Shown here one piece after another: positions 12,405-19,271 of a stretch of DNA of 19,343 nt; positions within the stretch are counted from its first letter, which is position 1, and every line of letters begins with the position of its first letter. The position numbers and the translations under genes were made by a program. Under the pieces are notes generated by a model. The model ran no database searches, was not told where the DNA came from, and worked only from the letters and a program-made list of their open reading frames with translations. The stretch is from CAZVBV01 sp964513975 (lineage in GTDB: Bacteria; Patescibacteriota; Gracilibacteria; UBA4473). Where the stretch lies: assembly GCA_964513975.1 (NCBI GenBank), contig CAZEON010000016.1:1-19343 (forward strand), read 5' to 3'.

Positions 12405-14430
12405 ACGTCGCACGCAGTTTTGCCCCACATTTTGAGGTCACATTTCGCGTTACGTTGTCGAAATGTTCTTTGAGTTCCTTTTCGTCGATAGTGCCTTTTG
12501 CAGATTGGAATTCCAAATGGAAGGCTAAATTTTTCAATCCTTTTCCGAGTTTAACCTCATCCACGAATTCATCGAAGAGTTCTACATTTCGCAACAATGG
12601 AGACGATTCACTCATTACCTTCTCGAGATCAGCCATTGGGGTTTTCTTGTCCATGACAAGTGATATGTCGAGGAAGACAGACGGGAAAGCAGATATTTTT
12701 TTGTATTTCATGTCCGCCCCCAGTGCACATTTCAAGAGCTTTGGCAGATTGATTTCGGCAAATACAAAGGCACTCTTTCGTACCGGATGTACGCTTGGAT
12801 GGAGTACGGAAAGTTCCCCCACATGCTCCTCATTGATCCAAATTTCAGCGGATTTTGAAGGATGGGCATAGGCACTTGGACTGGTTGCTGTGCGAAATTC
12901 TCCAGATACTTTGAGTTCTCCGAAGAGTTGTAAAAGTTTCTTCTTCAACGCGAAGAAAAGATCGTTTTCCTTCCCTCCTATTTCCGCCAACATCATGGCG
13001 AAATATGCTTCTTCTATCGGCAAGACCTCTTTTGTCTTGATGTATGTTTTTCCAATTTCAAAGAGTTGGAGTTTGTTATGCGTTCTGAGTTCAGACTCAA
13101 TGTTCTTCACCATTGGTGAAATGAGCGTTGTTCGCAAGTGCGTGTGTTGTTCAGTGAGGGGGTTTGCAACAGAAACGAAGTTATCTTCGCCTGTGAATTT
13201 CAAATCAAACGTGTCAGCGAAAGAGTAATTGTAAACCTCCATCAAGTTTCGTGTTTCGCAGAAATCTCGTAGTTTCCATTCCAGATTCCGTAAGTGATTT
13301 ACCCGTGGTGGGTGAATAGCAAGGTCTGGAAGATTCGCTTCAATGTTCTCAAATCCGTAGAGTCGAACGATTTCTTCGATCAAGTCTTCAGAAATCATAA
13401 TATCTTTTGTGGCTCGATTACTTGGCACATCCACGAGGAATACCCCTTTCTTTTCTTTTATTCCAAAGCCAATCGCAGTGAGTTTTGTCTTAATTTCAGC
13501 ATTCGGAATAGTAAGCCCAGACAGTGCTCTGACATGTTCGGGGTCAAGGGTGAGCGTGAGTGGTTTCACTTTTGTTGGATACACGTCGGTCATAGGCCCT
13601 TCGATCTTCGTACTTGGGCAATTCTTCAAGACCATCTTAACGGCCGCCGTCATTACATCGTCACACATTTCTGGATCGAGTGATTTCTCGTATCGGATAG
13701 AACTTTCTGATCGGAGCCCCAATCGGTGTGAAGTTTTTCGGATAGAAACGGGATCGAAGTTCGCACATTCAAAAATAATGTCAGTTGTTTTCGCCGTTAC
13801 ACCAGAGGCAATTCCTCCCATAACTCCCGCAATAGAAAGTACTTTTTTTTCATCAGCGATCACCATGTCTTCGGGTGTGAGTTCGTATTCCAGTTCATCA
13901 AGTGTGAGAAGTTTTTCTCCTTGTCGGGCTTGTCGGATCACAATCGCACCTTCAACTTTACTCGCATCAAAGACGTGCATCGGTTGTCCGTACCCAAAAA
14001 GGATAACGTTGGTAATGTCCACAAGATTGGAAATAGATTTCGTTTCCAGATTTCCCAACAACCGTTGTGTGTTCAAATCAGATGGAGTGATCTTAATTCC
14101 ACTCATCTTTACCGCACAAAACCGTCGGCATTTATCAGTTTCGATTTTTACTTTTTGTGATTCTCCTTTTGAAGGAAATTTCACTTTCACCTTCGGTAAT
14201 GTGAGTTTCTTCCCAAAGATTGCACTCAATTCCTGTGCGAATCCACGGTGTCCCCAGAGATCAGGACGGTGTGTGAGTGACTTGTTATCAATGTCAAACA
14301 AAGAATCGTCGTTCCCCTGCGTCATTTCCTCAAGCTCTGCTGTGTGGAGCGTGATACTCTTCCCAACTTCTTCAGCCGAGAGTCCTTTCAGATCGACGAG
14401 TTGTTGAAGCCAGTTGAATGAGAGTTTCAT
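12388..14430 (-). CDS. pheT: Phenylalanine-tRNA ligase beta subunit lacking the internal OB domain
   Basis: PheT pairs with PheS (not in this window) to charge tRNA-Phe. The product has 680 residues, against about 800 in typical bacterial PheT. The N-terminal B1 start (KLSFNWLQQLVDLKGLS) is present. The sequence then passes directly to DIDNKSLTHRPDLWGHRGFAQEL, which normally follows the roughly 110-residue tRNA-binding OB domain. The B3/4 editing region (SNLVDITNVILFGYGQPMHVFD, IAGVMGG), the B5 region and the C-terminal FDX-ACB domain (FPSVFLDISLVMDK...) are intact. The missing OB domain is encoded separately just upstream (14474-14941). This is a domain split, not a deletion by frameshift, because the reading frame is clean. 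No Shine-Dalgarno is seen; the leader contains heptamer array C. Confidence 0.95.
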   Translation of the reverse strand: MKLSFNWLQQLVDLKGLSAEEVGKSITLHTAELEEMTQGNDDSLFDIDNKSLTHRPDLWGHRGFAQELSAIFGKKLTLPKVKVKFPSKGESQKVKIETDKCRRFCAVKMSGIKITPSDLNTQRLLGNLETKSISNLVDITNVILFGYGQPMHVFDASKVEGAIVIRQARQGEKLLTLDELEYELTPEDMVIADEKKVLSIAGVMGGIASGVTAKTTDIIFECANFDPVSIRKTSHRLGLRSESSIRYEKSLDPEMCDDVMTAAVKMVLKNCPSTKIEGPMTDVYPTKVKPLTLTLDPEHVRALSGLTIPNAEIKTKLTAIGFGIKEKKGVFLVDVPSNRATKDIMISEDLIEEIVRLYGFENIEANLPDLAIHPPRVNHLRNLEWKLRDFCETRNLMEVYNYSFADTFDLKFTGEDNFVSVANPLTEQHTHLRTTLISPMVKNIESELRTHNKLQLFEIGKTYIKTKEVLPIEEAYFAMMLAEIGGKENDLFFALKKKLLQLFGELKVSGEFRTATSPSAYAHPSKSAEIWINEEHVGELSVLHPSVHPVRKSAFVFAEINLPKLLKCALGADMKYKKISAFPSVFLDISLVMDKKTPMADLEKVMSESSPLLRNVELFDEFVDEVKLGKGLKNLAFHLEFQSAKGTIDEKELKEHFDNVTRNVTSKCGAKLRATFDKEA

Positions 14431-14435
14431 GGGAC

Positions 14436-14491
14436 AGTTTAGAGTTTAGAGTTCATAGTTTATAGTTTAGAACTTAGAGCTTAGAGAGAGA
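14436..14491. repeat. Heptamer array C (AGTTTAG type)
   Basis: Eight consecutive 7-mers: AGTTTAG, AGTTTAG, AGTTCAT, AGTTTAT, AGTTTAG, AACTTAG, AGCTTAG, AGAGAGA. It fills the 43-bp gap between the OB-domain gene and pheT and runs into the last codons of the OB-domain gene, so that its C-terminal residues (LSKL) and stop codon lie in repeat sequence. Confidence 0.8.
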
Positions 14492-14941
14492 AGTTCCAAG
14501 GAAGGCTTCACATTCAGATGGTAAAATCCAAATCCCGTGATCGCCTTCGTTTCCTTGAGGAAGCCCGAGTTCTGTTCGGGAACAAATCATTCCTCGTGAA
14601 ACAACACCACGAATTTCTCGTTCTCCGATGATGAAGTTTTCTCCGAGCACAGTTCCGACCGTTGCCACGGGAACAATCGCTCCCACTTCAATATTCGCCC
14701 CACCGCAGAGAATCTGCTCTACGACGCCATTTCCAATGTCTGTTTTGGTGACCCGCACCTTTGTCATTTTTGGATCTGGATGCGTTTCGATTTCTACAAT
14801 TTTCCCAATCACTATTTTTTCATCGCAGTCTTTGAGGATTTCTTTTTCCTCTGTAGGGATATTAAGAACAACCGAACTGATCCCGCAAGACCCGCAACAA
14901 GATGATTTTTTGACGCCGAATATTTTTTTCCAAAAGCTCAT
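14474..14941 (-). CDS. Free-standing tRNA-binding (PheT B2/EMAP-II-type OB) domain protein
   Basis: The 155-residue protein is an OB-fold tRNA-binding domain. VIGKIVEIETHPDPKMTKVRVTKTDIG, QILCGGANIEVGAIVPVATVGTVL and GVVSRGMICSRTELGL match the B2 domain that bacterial PheT carries between its B1 and B3/4 modules. pheT next door lacks exactly this domain, so the two probably form one functional beta subunit in trans. Alternatives such as CsaA or an Arc1p-like factor are less likely given the neighbour. The N-terminal extension is unusual: SSCCGSCG with Cys15, Cys16 and Cys19, which could bind a metal or be redox-active. GGAGGA lies about 17 nt before the ATG, too far for a normal Shine-Dalgarno. 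Confidence 0.88.
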   Translation of the reverse strand: MSFWKKIFGVKKSSCCGSCGISSVVLNIPTEEKEILKDCDEKIVIGKIVEIETHPDPKMTKVRVTKTDIGNGVVEQILCGGANIEVGAIVPVATVGTVLGENFIIGEREIRGVVSRGMICSRTELGLPQGNEGDHGIWILPSECEAFLGTSLSKL

Positions 14942-15009
14942 AATTCAAATAATAAATTCCTCCAAATGGTACGAATTTTCACGGAAAAGGGAAGGGGGGG
15001 CAATTGCCA

Positions 15010-15037
15010 ATTTTCGATTGTCGATTTTCAATTTTTA
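15010..15037. repeat. Heptamer array of the second type (ATTTTCG)
   Basis: Four consecutive 7-mers: ATTTTCG, ATTGTCG, ATTTTCA, ATTTTTA. The same type, in opposite orientation, as the array at 12118-12152. It sits upstream of the OB-domain gene beside a G7 run. Confidence 0.6.
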
Positions 15038-15051
15038 ACACAAACCCCGTC

Positions 15052-15070
15052 ATTCTGGCTTGGCCAGAAT
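15052..15070. repeat. Short hairpin between the tRNA and the OB-domain gene
   Basis: ATTCTGGC (15052-15059) pairs with GCCAGAAT (15063-15070) around TTG, flanked by GTC on the left and CGGATGA on the right, like the hairpin ends of the dispersed elements. No T-tract follows on the minus strand, so a terminator for the tRNA is unproven. Confidence 0.5.
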
Positions 15071-15105
15071 CGGATGAGTTATTGAATTGTTTCATTTTTA
15101 CAAAG

Positions 15106-15182
15106 TGGTGGCTCGAGACAGATTTGAACTGTCGACCTCTGGGTTATGAATCCAACGCTCTCACCAACTGAGCTACCGAGCC
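15106..15182 (-). tRNA. tRNA-Met (anticodon CAU), elongator type most likely
   Basis: The 77-nt cloverleaf is complete. Acceptor GGCTCGG pairs with TCGAGCC, the D arm is GCTC/GAGC, the anticodon loop TTCATAA gives anticodon CAT, the T arm is GACAG-TTCAAAT-CTGTC, and discriminator A is followed by an encoded CCA. G1-C72 pairing and the lack of GGG/CCC in the anticodon stem exclude the initiator. The anticodon stem has an A-C mismatch at its loop end (31/39). A tRNA-Ile2 whose C34 is modified to lysidine cannot be excluded from sequence. It lies downstream of lctP with its own promoter. Confidence 0.92.
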
Positions 15183-15200
15183 ACTTCGCGAACTGAGACG

Positions 15201-15228
15201 ATTGTAGTTTTTCAGCTTCGTTGGTCAA
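15201..15228 (-). promoter_or_regulatory. tRNA-Met promoter overlapping the lctP stop codon
   Basis: On the minus strand TTGACC (15228-15223) and TACAAT (15206-15201) are 16 bp apart. Transcription would start about 12 nt before the tRNA 5' end. The TGA of the -35 box is the stop codon of lctP. Confidence 0.65.
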
Positions 15229-16787
15229 ATCAAAACCCCAATCGTTCCTGCTATAATCCCATAGAGCAATAACGGCCAAATGGTCTTTTTCAGGATCGCT
15301 CCTTCTTGATTGTACAATTCCAGCACGGCGCATCCCGCGACGATATTTTGAATACTCACCATGTTTCCCATTGCACCTCCGACGTTTTGCAATGCCAACA
15401 CATTGGCAACATTCAAATCGAGAGATTGTGCGGTAGCGAGTTGTATCCCACCAAATGTGAGATTGGAAACAGTGTTTGATCCAGAGAAAAATGACCCCAG
15501 CGCTCCAAGAAACGGCGCAAAAAAGCTCCACGTGTTACCCGTAATATTGGCTAACGTTTCTCCAAGAATAAACGCGGGAGCATCCGCACCCACCATTAAT
15601 AATTTCACAAAAACCAAGGCTCCAAACAGCGCAATGGCAGGCTTTTTCATCTTGTGCGATGTCGTATAAAACACTACGTATTGCTTCTCCCTATTCACTT
15701 TGAGTACAAAGAAAGAGAGCAAAACAATGAGCAAGAATGGGACGAAAGATGGCACATAGAGCAGTGCATGCGACCACGAGATATCGGTTCCGAGAATGTG
15801 TCGCCACTGAAGCACAAGAGAAGGATTGATCAGAAATTCACCGATATTTGTCATCCATCGGACAGAGAAATCGGTGGTGGTGAAGAAGTGTTTTATTCCC
15901 AAGGCATCGATTCTCGTTATCAACAAAATGGCCACTGTACCGAGAAGCGGAAAAAAGGCGCGTCCGAGATTCGGAATTTTTTTCTTCGCAACCGGCTTTG
16001 TTCGCACAAGTCCGATATTCTTTTTTGCAAAAAGCACTGTTAATCCGAGTCCAATAGCACCCCCGAGAAGTGCAGGGAATTCGATACTTATAAAAGAAAG
16101 AAGCACATAGGGAATGATACACGAGAGAATAGAGAGGAAGATGAATCCAATATTTTTGCGAATATCTTTCCACGCAATAAGAAACCGGAGCGCGAAAACG
16201 GGAATAATAAGTCCTGCGATCGAATGAATCAGCGCTGTTTTATTTCCAATTTCGTTCAATGTTGAAGTTTCGAGACCCAAATTTCCGAGTCCAAACCATG
16301 TTGGCATTCCCACCGCTCCGAAGGAAACGGGAATAGTGTTCATTACCAGACACAGCATTACCACTCGAACAGGATTAAAGCCTAAACCGACCAAAATCGG
16401 TGCTGCCAAAGCGACAGGGGTTCCAAAGCCACTTGTTCCTTCGATGAAAAAAGAAAAGGCCCATCCGACGATCATTATTTGGGCGATTTTGTTTGTCGTA
16501 ATGGTTTCGAGCCACTTGTGAATTGTTTTCAAGGCTCCAGAATCCTTCATCAATTGAAAGAGAAGAACCGCTCCCCACACCACTAATATTGGAACAAAGG
16601 CGGTTAGAATTCCTGCAATTACACTGGCATTGGCGAGCGTGAAACCACTGTCAAAATAGCAAAGCCGAAGCCCATACAAAAGAAGTGTTGAAAGAGGGAG
16701 TGCCACAAAAGAAGGAACACTCTTTTGTTTGGTCGTCATCCAAATCAGAAGCGCTATTGGCGCGAGTGATACGAAAAAATCAATCAT
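15225..16787 (-). CDS. lctP: L-lactate permease family transporter
   Basis: This 520-residue, very hydrophobic protein has about 12-14 transmembrane helices and belongs to the LctP/GlcA lactate-glycolate permease family. Recognisable segments are AFVPILVVWGAVLLFQLMKDSGAL, the conserved FFIEGTSGFGTPVALAAPILVGLGF, VSFGAVGMPTW and, near the C-terminus, GALGSFFSGSNTVSNLTFGGIQ. It moves lactate or a related 2-hydroxy acid across the cytoplasmic membrane with protons; in a fermenter it could serve export. AAGGA directly abuts the ATG, too close for a standard Shine-Dalgarno. The small membrane-protein gene upstream ends 3 bp before this start, so they form an operon. Substrate is inferred from family. 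Confidence 0.9.
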   Translation of the reverse strand: MIDFFVSLAPIALLIWMTTKQKSVPSFVALPLSTLLLYGLRLCYFDSGFTLANASVIAGILTAFVPILVVWGAVLLFQLMKDSGALKTIHKWLETITTNKIAQIMIVGWAFSFFIEGTSGFGTPVALAAPILVGLGFNPVRVVMLCLVMNTIPVSFGAVGMPTWFGLGNLGLETSTLNEIGNKTALIHSIAGLIIPVFALRFLIAWKDIRKNIGFIFLSILSCIIPYVLLSFISIEFPALLGGAIGLGLTVLFAKKNIGLVRTKPVAKKKIPNLGRAFFPLLGTVAILLITRIDALGIKHFFTTTDFSVRWMTNIGEFLINPSLVLQWRHILGTDISWSHALLYVPSFVPFLLIVLLSFFVLKVNREKQYVVFYTTSHKMKKPAIALFGALVFVKLLMVGADAPAFILGETLANITGNTWSFFAPFLGALGSFFSGSNTVSNLTFGGIQLATAQSLDLNVANVLALQNVGGAMGNMVSIQNIVAGCAVLELYNQEGAILKKTIWPLLLYGIIAGTIGVLI

Positions 16788-16790
16788 TCC

Positions 16791-17087
16791 TTATTTTCTA
16801 CTGTCGCTATCAAGCGGGTTTTTTCCAGTGAAAGAAAAGTACATTACAAGGAGTCCGAGAAGGGCTGTTACCCATTGTCCGAAGACGCTGAGGAAGGCGA
16901 GTACTATCATTGCGAGACCAACGAAAAAAATCGTTCGGCGATTAACCGGTAATTTTTTGATCGTTTCTTCTACTTTGTGGTACTCAGAAGAAATTTCAGT
17001 AGCTGCCTTTTTGGCAACGGGTGTGAAACTATCAGCTTTTGCTTTTGAAGCTTCTGTATTTGGTTCTATTTTTTTTAGAGGCATCAT
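16791..17087 (-). CDS. Hypothetical small membrane protein upstream of lctP
   Basis: No family is recognised. The 98-residue protein has a charged, alanine/lysine-rich cytoplasmic N-terminus of about 50 residues, then two closely spaced transmembrane helices (TIFFVGLAMIVLAFLSVF and WVTALLGLLVMYFSF) and a short polar tail. Two consecutive ATG codons (17087, 17084) are possible starts. It ends 3 bp before lctP and is probably cotranscribed, so an accessory role for the permease is conceivable but unproven. Its 5' end faces dusb-like gene 17194 across a roughly 106-bp divergent promoter region. Confidence 0.72.
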   Translation of the reverse strand: MMPLKKIEPNTEASKAKADSFTPVAKKAATEISSEYHKVEETIKKLPVNRRTIFFVGLAMIVLAFLSVFGQWVTALLGLLVMYFSFTGKNPLDSDSRK

Positions 17088-17155
17088 GAAAAAGATTAAA
17101 ACTTTTCATTAGTGTATGACACAACTGAATAGGACGCAAAGTTTTTGTAACCTCA

Positions 17156-17183
17156 TTGCCTTTTCTCTCAAAATCCATACAAC
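17156..17183 (+). promoter_or_regulatory. Possible promoter of the DUS gene
   Basis: TTGCCT (17156-17161) and TACAAC (17178-17183) are 16 bp apart, ending 10 nt before the ATG at 17194. This implies a nearly leaderless transcript. The -10 is weak. Confidence 0.38.
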
Positions 17184-17193
17184 TATTTTTGTT

Positions 17194-18159
17194 ATGAAGA
17201 AGAACTTTTGGAACGATCTGGAAAAACCGATTCTCGTGCTTGCCCCGATGGCAGGATACACGGAGAGTCCCTTTCGGAGACTCGTCAAAGAGATCGAACC
17301 TTCGACGGTTCTTATTTCAGAATTGATTTCCGCGGAAGCGCTTCGACGAAAGAAAGAGAAAACACTGCATATGACAGAGTTTACGCCCGATGAAAAGAAG
17401 TATTATTGTGTGCAATTGTTTGGAAATGATGAGCAGGCATTCATCGAATCAGCGAAGGTGGTGGAGGAACTTGGAGCCGATGGAATCGATATCAATCTTG
17501 GATGTCCATCGCCAAAAGTTATTGGATCGGGACACGGTTCAGCGTTGCTTAAAGATCCAGAAGCAACGGCAAAGATGATTGCGGCGTTGGTGAAATCAAC
17601 AAAACTTCCGGTATCAGTGAAAATGCGATTGGGATTTTATGATGATAAAGACTTGATTGAGACGGCGAAGAGCTTTGAAGCGGCGGGGATTTCTGCTCTT
17701 GCGATACACGGAAGAACGACCGCACAAAAGTTTACCGGGGAAGCACAGTGGGAAAAGATTTATGAAGTGAAAAAGCATTTGAAAATTCCTGTCATTGGAA
17801 ATGGGGATGTGACGTCAGCCGCGATTGCAAAGGATCGATTAAAAAATCTCGATGGGATTATGATCGGACGAGCGAGTTTACGAAATCCATGGATTTTTGC
17901 GCAGTGTCGGGCATTATTTGACGGAAAGGAAATGCCTCCGAAACCGACGCTTGCAGACCAGCTGGATTTCTTTAGAAAACACGCCAAGCTCGCGGTAGAA
18001 TACAAAAATGAGAAGTGGGCGATGACAGAGTTACGCAAACATTTTGCACATTTTGTTCGAGGGATTCCGCATGCGTCGAAGTTTCGAGATCGATTGATTC
18101 GAGTGGAGACGTTAAAAGACATGGAAGAAATTTTTGCAGATATTTTGAAAAGACAATAA
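17194..18159 (+). CDS. tRNA-dihydrouridine synthase (DUS family, DusB-like)
   Basis: The 321-residue protein is an FMN-dependent DUS enzyme that reduces specific uridines in the D-loop of tRNA. Motifs seen are LAPMAGYTESPFRRL near the N-terminus, the catalytic-cysteine motif DINLGCPSPKV (Cys104), VKMRLGF, the phosphate-binding HGRTTAQKFTGEA, IGNGDV and GIMIGRASLRNPWIF; the helical tRNA-binding domain follows. It is closest to the DusB/Dus1-type branch by eye, but the position modified is not determined. An ATG at 17116 would add 26 residues unlike the family, so 17194 is preferred. No Shine-Dalgarno is seen. Of its 17 arginine codons, 10 are CGA. Confidence 0.94.
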   Translation: MKKNFWNDLEKPILVLAPMAGYTESPFRRLVKEIEPSTVLISELISAEALRRKKEKTLHMTEFTPDEKKYYCVQLFGNDEQAFIESAKVVEELGADGIDINLGCPSPKVIGSGHGSALLKDPEATAKMIAALVKSTKLPVSVKMRLGFYDDKDLIETAKSFEAAGISALAIHGRTTAQKFTGEAQWEKIYEVKKHLKIPVIGNGDVTSAAIAKDRLKNLDGIMIGRASLRNPWIFAQCRALFDGKEMPPKPTLADQLDFFRKHAKLAVEYKNEKWAMTELRKHFAHFVRGIPHASKFRDRLIRVETLKDMEEIFADILKRQ

Positions 18160-18187
18160 GTAGGGACAAGGCATGCCTTGTCCCTAC
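18160..18187. repeat. Perfect 28-bp palindrome after the DUS gene
   Basis: The half-site GTAGGGACAAGGCA (18160-18173) is followed directly by its exact complement (18174-18187), with GCATGC at the centre and no loop. It begins at the last base of the stop codon TAAG context and has no T-tract. Similar GGGACAAGGCATGCC-type palindromes occur as intergenic repeats in diverse bacteria, so it is probably a dispersed repeat that doubles as an mRNA 3' structure. Confidence 0.8.
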
Positions 18188-18214
18188 CCTTGTTAAATAT
18201 TTATGAAGTCGATA

Positions 18215-18242
18215 TTGCATTTTCTTCTCAACAATTTATCCT
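18215..18242 (+). promoter_or_regulatory. Possible htpX promoter
   Basis: TTGCAT (18215-18220) and TATCCT (18237-18242) are 16 bp apart, ending 21 nt before the htpX ATG. Moderate match only. Confidence 0.35.
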
Positions 18243-18263
18243 CAGAATCCTTAATAATTTCCT

Positions 18264-19163
18264 ATGAAATTTCTCAAACGAATTGCGCTTTTCTTGCTCG
18301 TAAACATTGCGGTGATATTACTGCTCACAACTGTTGCGAGTGTCTTTAAAATTGATCTCTACTATCTCAAACCGTACGGACTGGATCTGACGGCGTTGAT
18401 GATTTTCTCAGCGATTATCGGGTTTGCGGGAAGTTTTATTTCTTTGCTTCTTTCCAAACAGATGGCGAAGTGGATGCTCAAAGTGAAAGTTATAAAAGAA
18501 GCGCATGATGCACACGAACGAAAACTCATCGATGTGGTTTCGAAGATTGCGGCGCAACTCGGAATTAAAATGCCAGAAGTTGGGATTTATCCTTCGAAGG
18601 AAGTAAATGCATTCGCTACAGGACGATCACGGAATCATTCCCTCGTGGCAGTTTCAGCAGGACTTTTGCAAGAACTGAACGAAGATGAGCTTGAAGGTGT
18701 ACTCGCACATGAGATGGCACATATCGCGAATGGGGACATGGTGACGATGATGCTGTTACAAGGAGTAATTAATACGTTTGTTATATTCCTTTCACGGGTT
18801 GTTGCCTATGCGGTCATGAATGCACTGGGAAAAGGAGGGCGCGACATGAGCTATTTCATGTACTACATTGTGTCGATAGTTTTCCAGATTATTTTTGGGA
18901 TGATTGCTTCAACGATTGTCTTTGCTTTTTCTCGACGACGAGAGTTCCGAGCGGATCAAGGGGGAGCAGAATTTGTAGGGAAAGTGAAAATGATTTCAGC
19001 GCTCAAGAAACTTCAAACACTGACCGATCGAGTGGATACAAAGCAAGCTGCATTTGCAACTATGAAAATTAATGACAAGCGGGGACGGTTCGGAAAATTT
19101 TTCTCCACACACCCATCGATGGAAGAGCGGATTAAGCGGTTGGAACAACTACGACAAAATTGA
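18264..19163 (+). CDS. htpX: HtpX-family membrane zinc metalloprotease
   Basis: HtpX degrades misfolded membrane proteins. The 299-residue protein has two N-terminal transmembrane helices (about 6-28 and 42-63). The zinc-binding HEMAH motif (His149, Glu150, His153) lies in LEGVLAHEMAHIANGD. Two more hydrophobic segments (about 162-185 and 196-223) follow, then FSRRREFRADQGGAEF, which supplies the third zinc ligand, and STHPSMEERIKRL at the end. All catalytic residues are present. No Shine-Dalgarno precedes the ATG. Nine of its 16 arginines are CGA. The stop codon forms part of the -35 box of the tRNA-Arg promoter. Confidence 0.95.
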   Translation: MKFLKRIALFLLVNIAVILLLTTVASVFKIDLYYLKPYGLDLTALMIFSAIIGFAGSFISLLLSKQMAKWMLKVKVIKEAHDAHERKLIDVVSKIAAQLGIKMPEVGIYPSKEVNAFATGRSRNHSLVAVSAGLLQELNEDELEGVLAHEMAHIANGDMVTMMLLQGVINTFVIFLSRVVAYAVMNALGKGGRDMSYFMYYIVSIVFQIIFGMIASTIVFAFSRRREFRADQGGAEFVGKVKMISALKKLQTLTDRVDTKQAAFATMKINDKRGRFGKFFSTHPSMEERIKRLEQLRQN

Positions 19164-19187
19164 CAGTACTCTGTTGAGCAATAGAAT
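19160..19187 (+). promoter_or_regulatory. tRNA-Arg promoter overlapping the htpX stop codon
   Basis: TTGACA (19160-19165) and TAGAAT (19182-19187) are 16 bp apart, with a predicted start a few nucleotides before the tRNA 5' end at 19197. The TGA of the -35 box is the htpX stop codon. Confidence 0.72.
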
Positions 19188-19196
19188 CAGCGACGA

Positions 19197-19271
19197 GATT
19201 TCGTAGTTCAACGGATAGAACATCAGTTTGCGGAACTGGAGATCCAGGTTCGATTCCTGGCGAGATCACCA
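19197..19271 (+). tRNA. tRNA-Arg (anticodon GCG)
   Basis: The 75-nt cloverleaf is complete. Acceptor GATTTCG pairs with CGAGATC (one T-G pair), and the D arm is GTTC/GAAC with an AACGGATA loop. The anticodon arm is TCAGT-TTGCGGA-ACTGG, the T arm CCAGG-TTCGATT-CCTGG, and discriminator A is followed by an encoded CCA. The 7-nt loop TTGCGGA places U33 before GCG, which reads the arginine codons CGC and CGU; G37 follows. Most bacteria use an ACG anticodon deaminated to inosine here, so GCG is unusual. Only about 70 bases follow to the window end and show nothing clear. Confidence 0.92.

Noticed and set aside
13409..14407. A 332-residue plus-strand ORF opposite pheT
   Set aside because: It is serine-rich antisense sequence of a clearly conserved minus-strand gene, with no recognisable domain.
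5894..14491. CRISPR arrays
   Set aside because: The repeats are contiguous 7-mers without unique spacers, and no cas gene is present.
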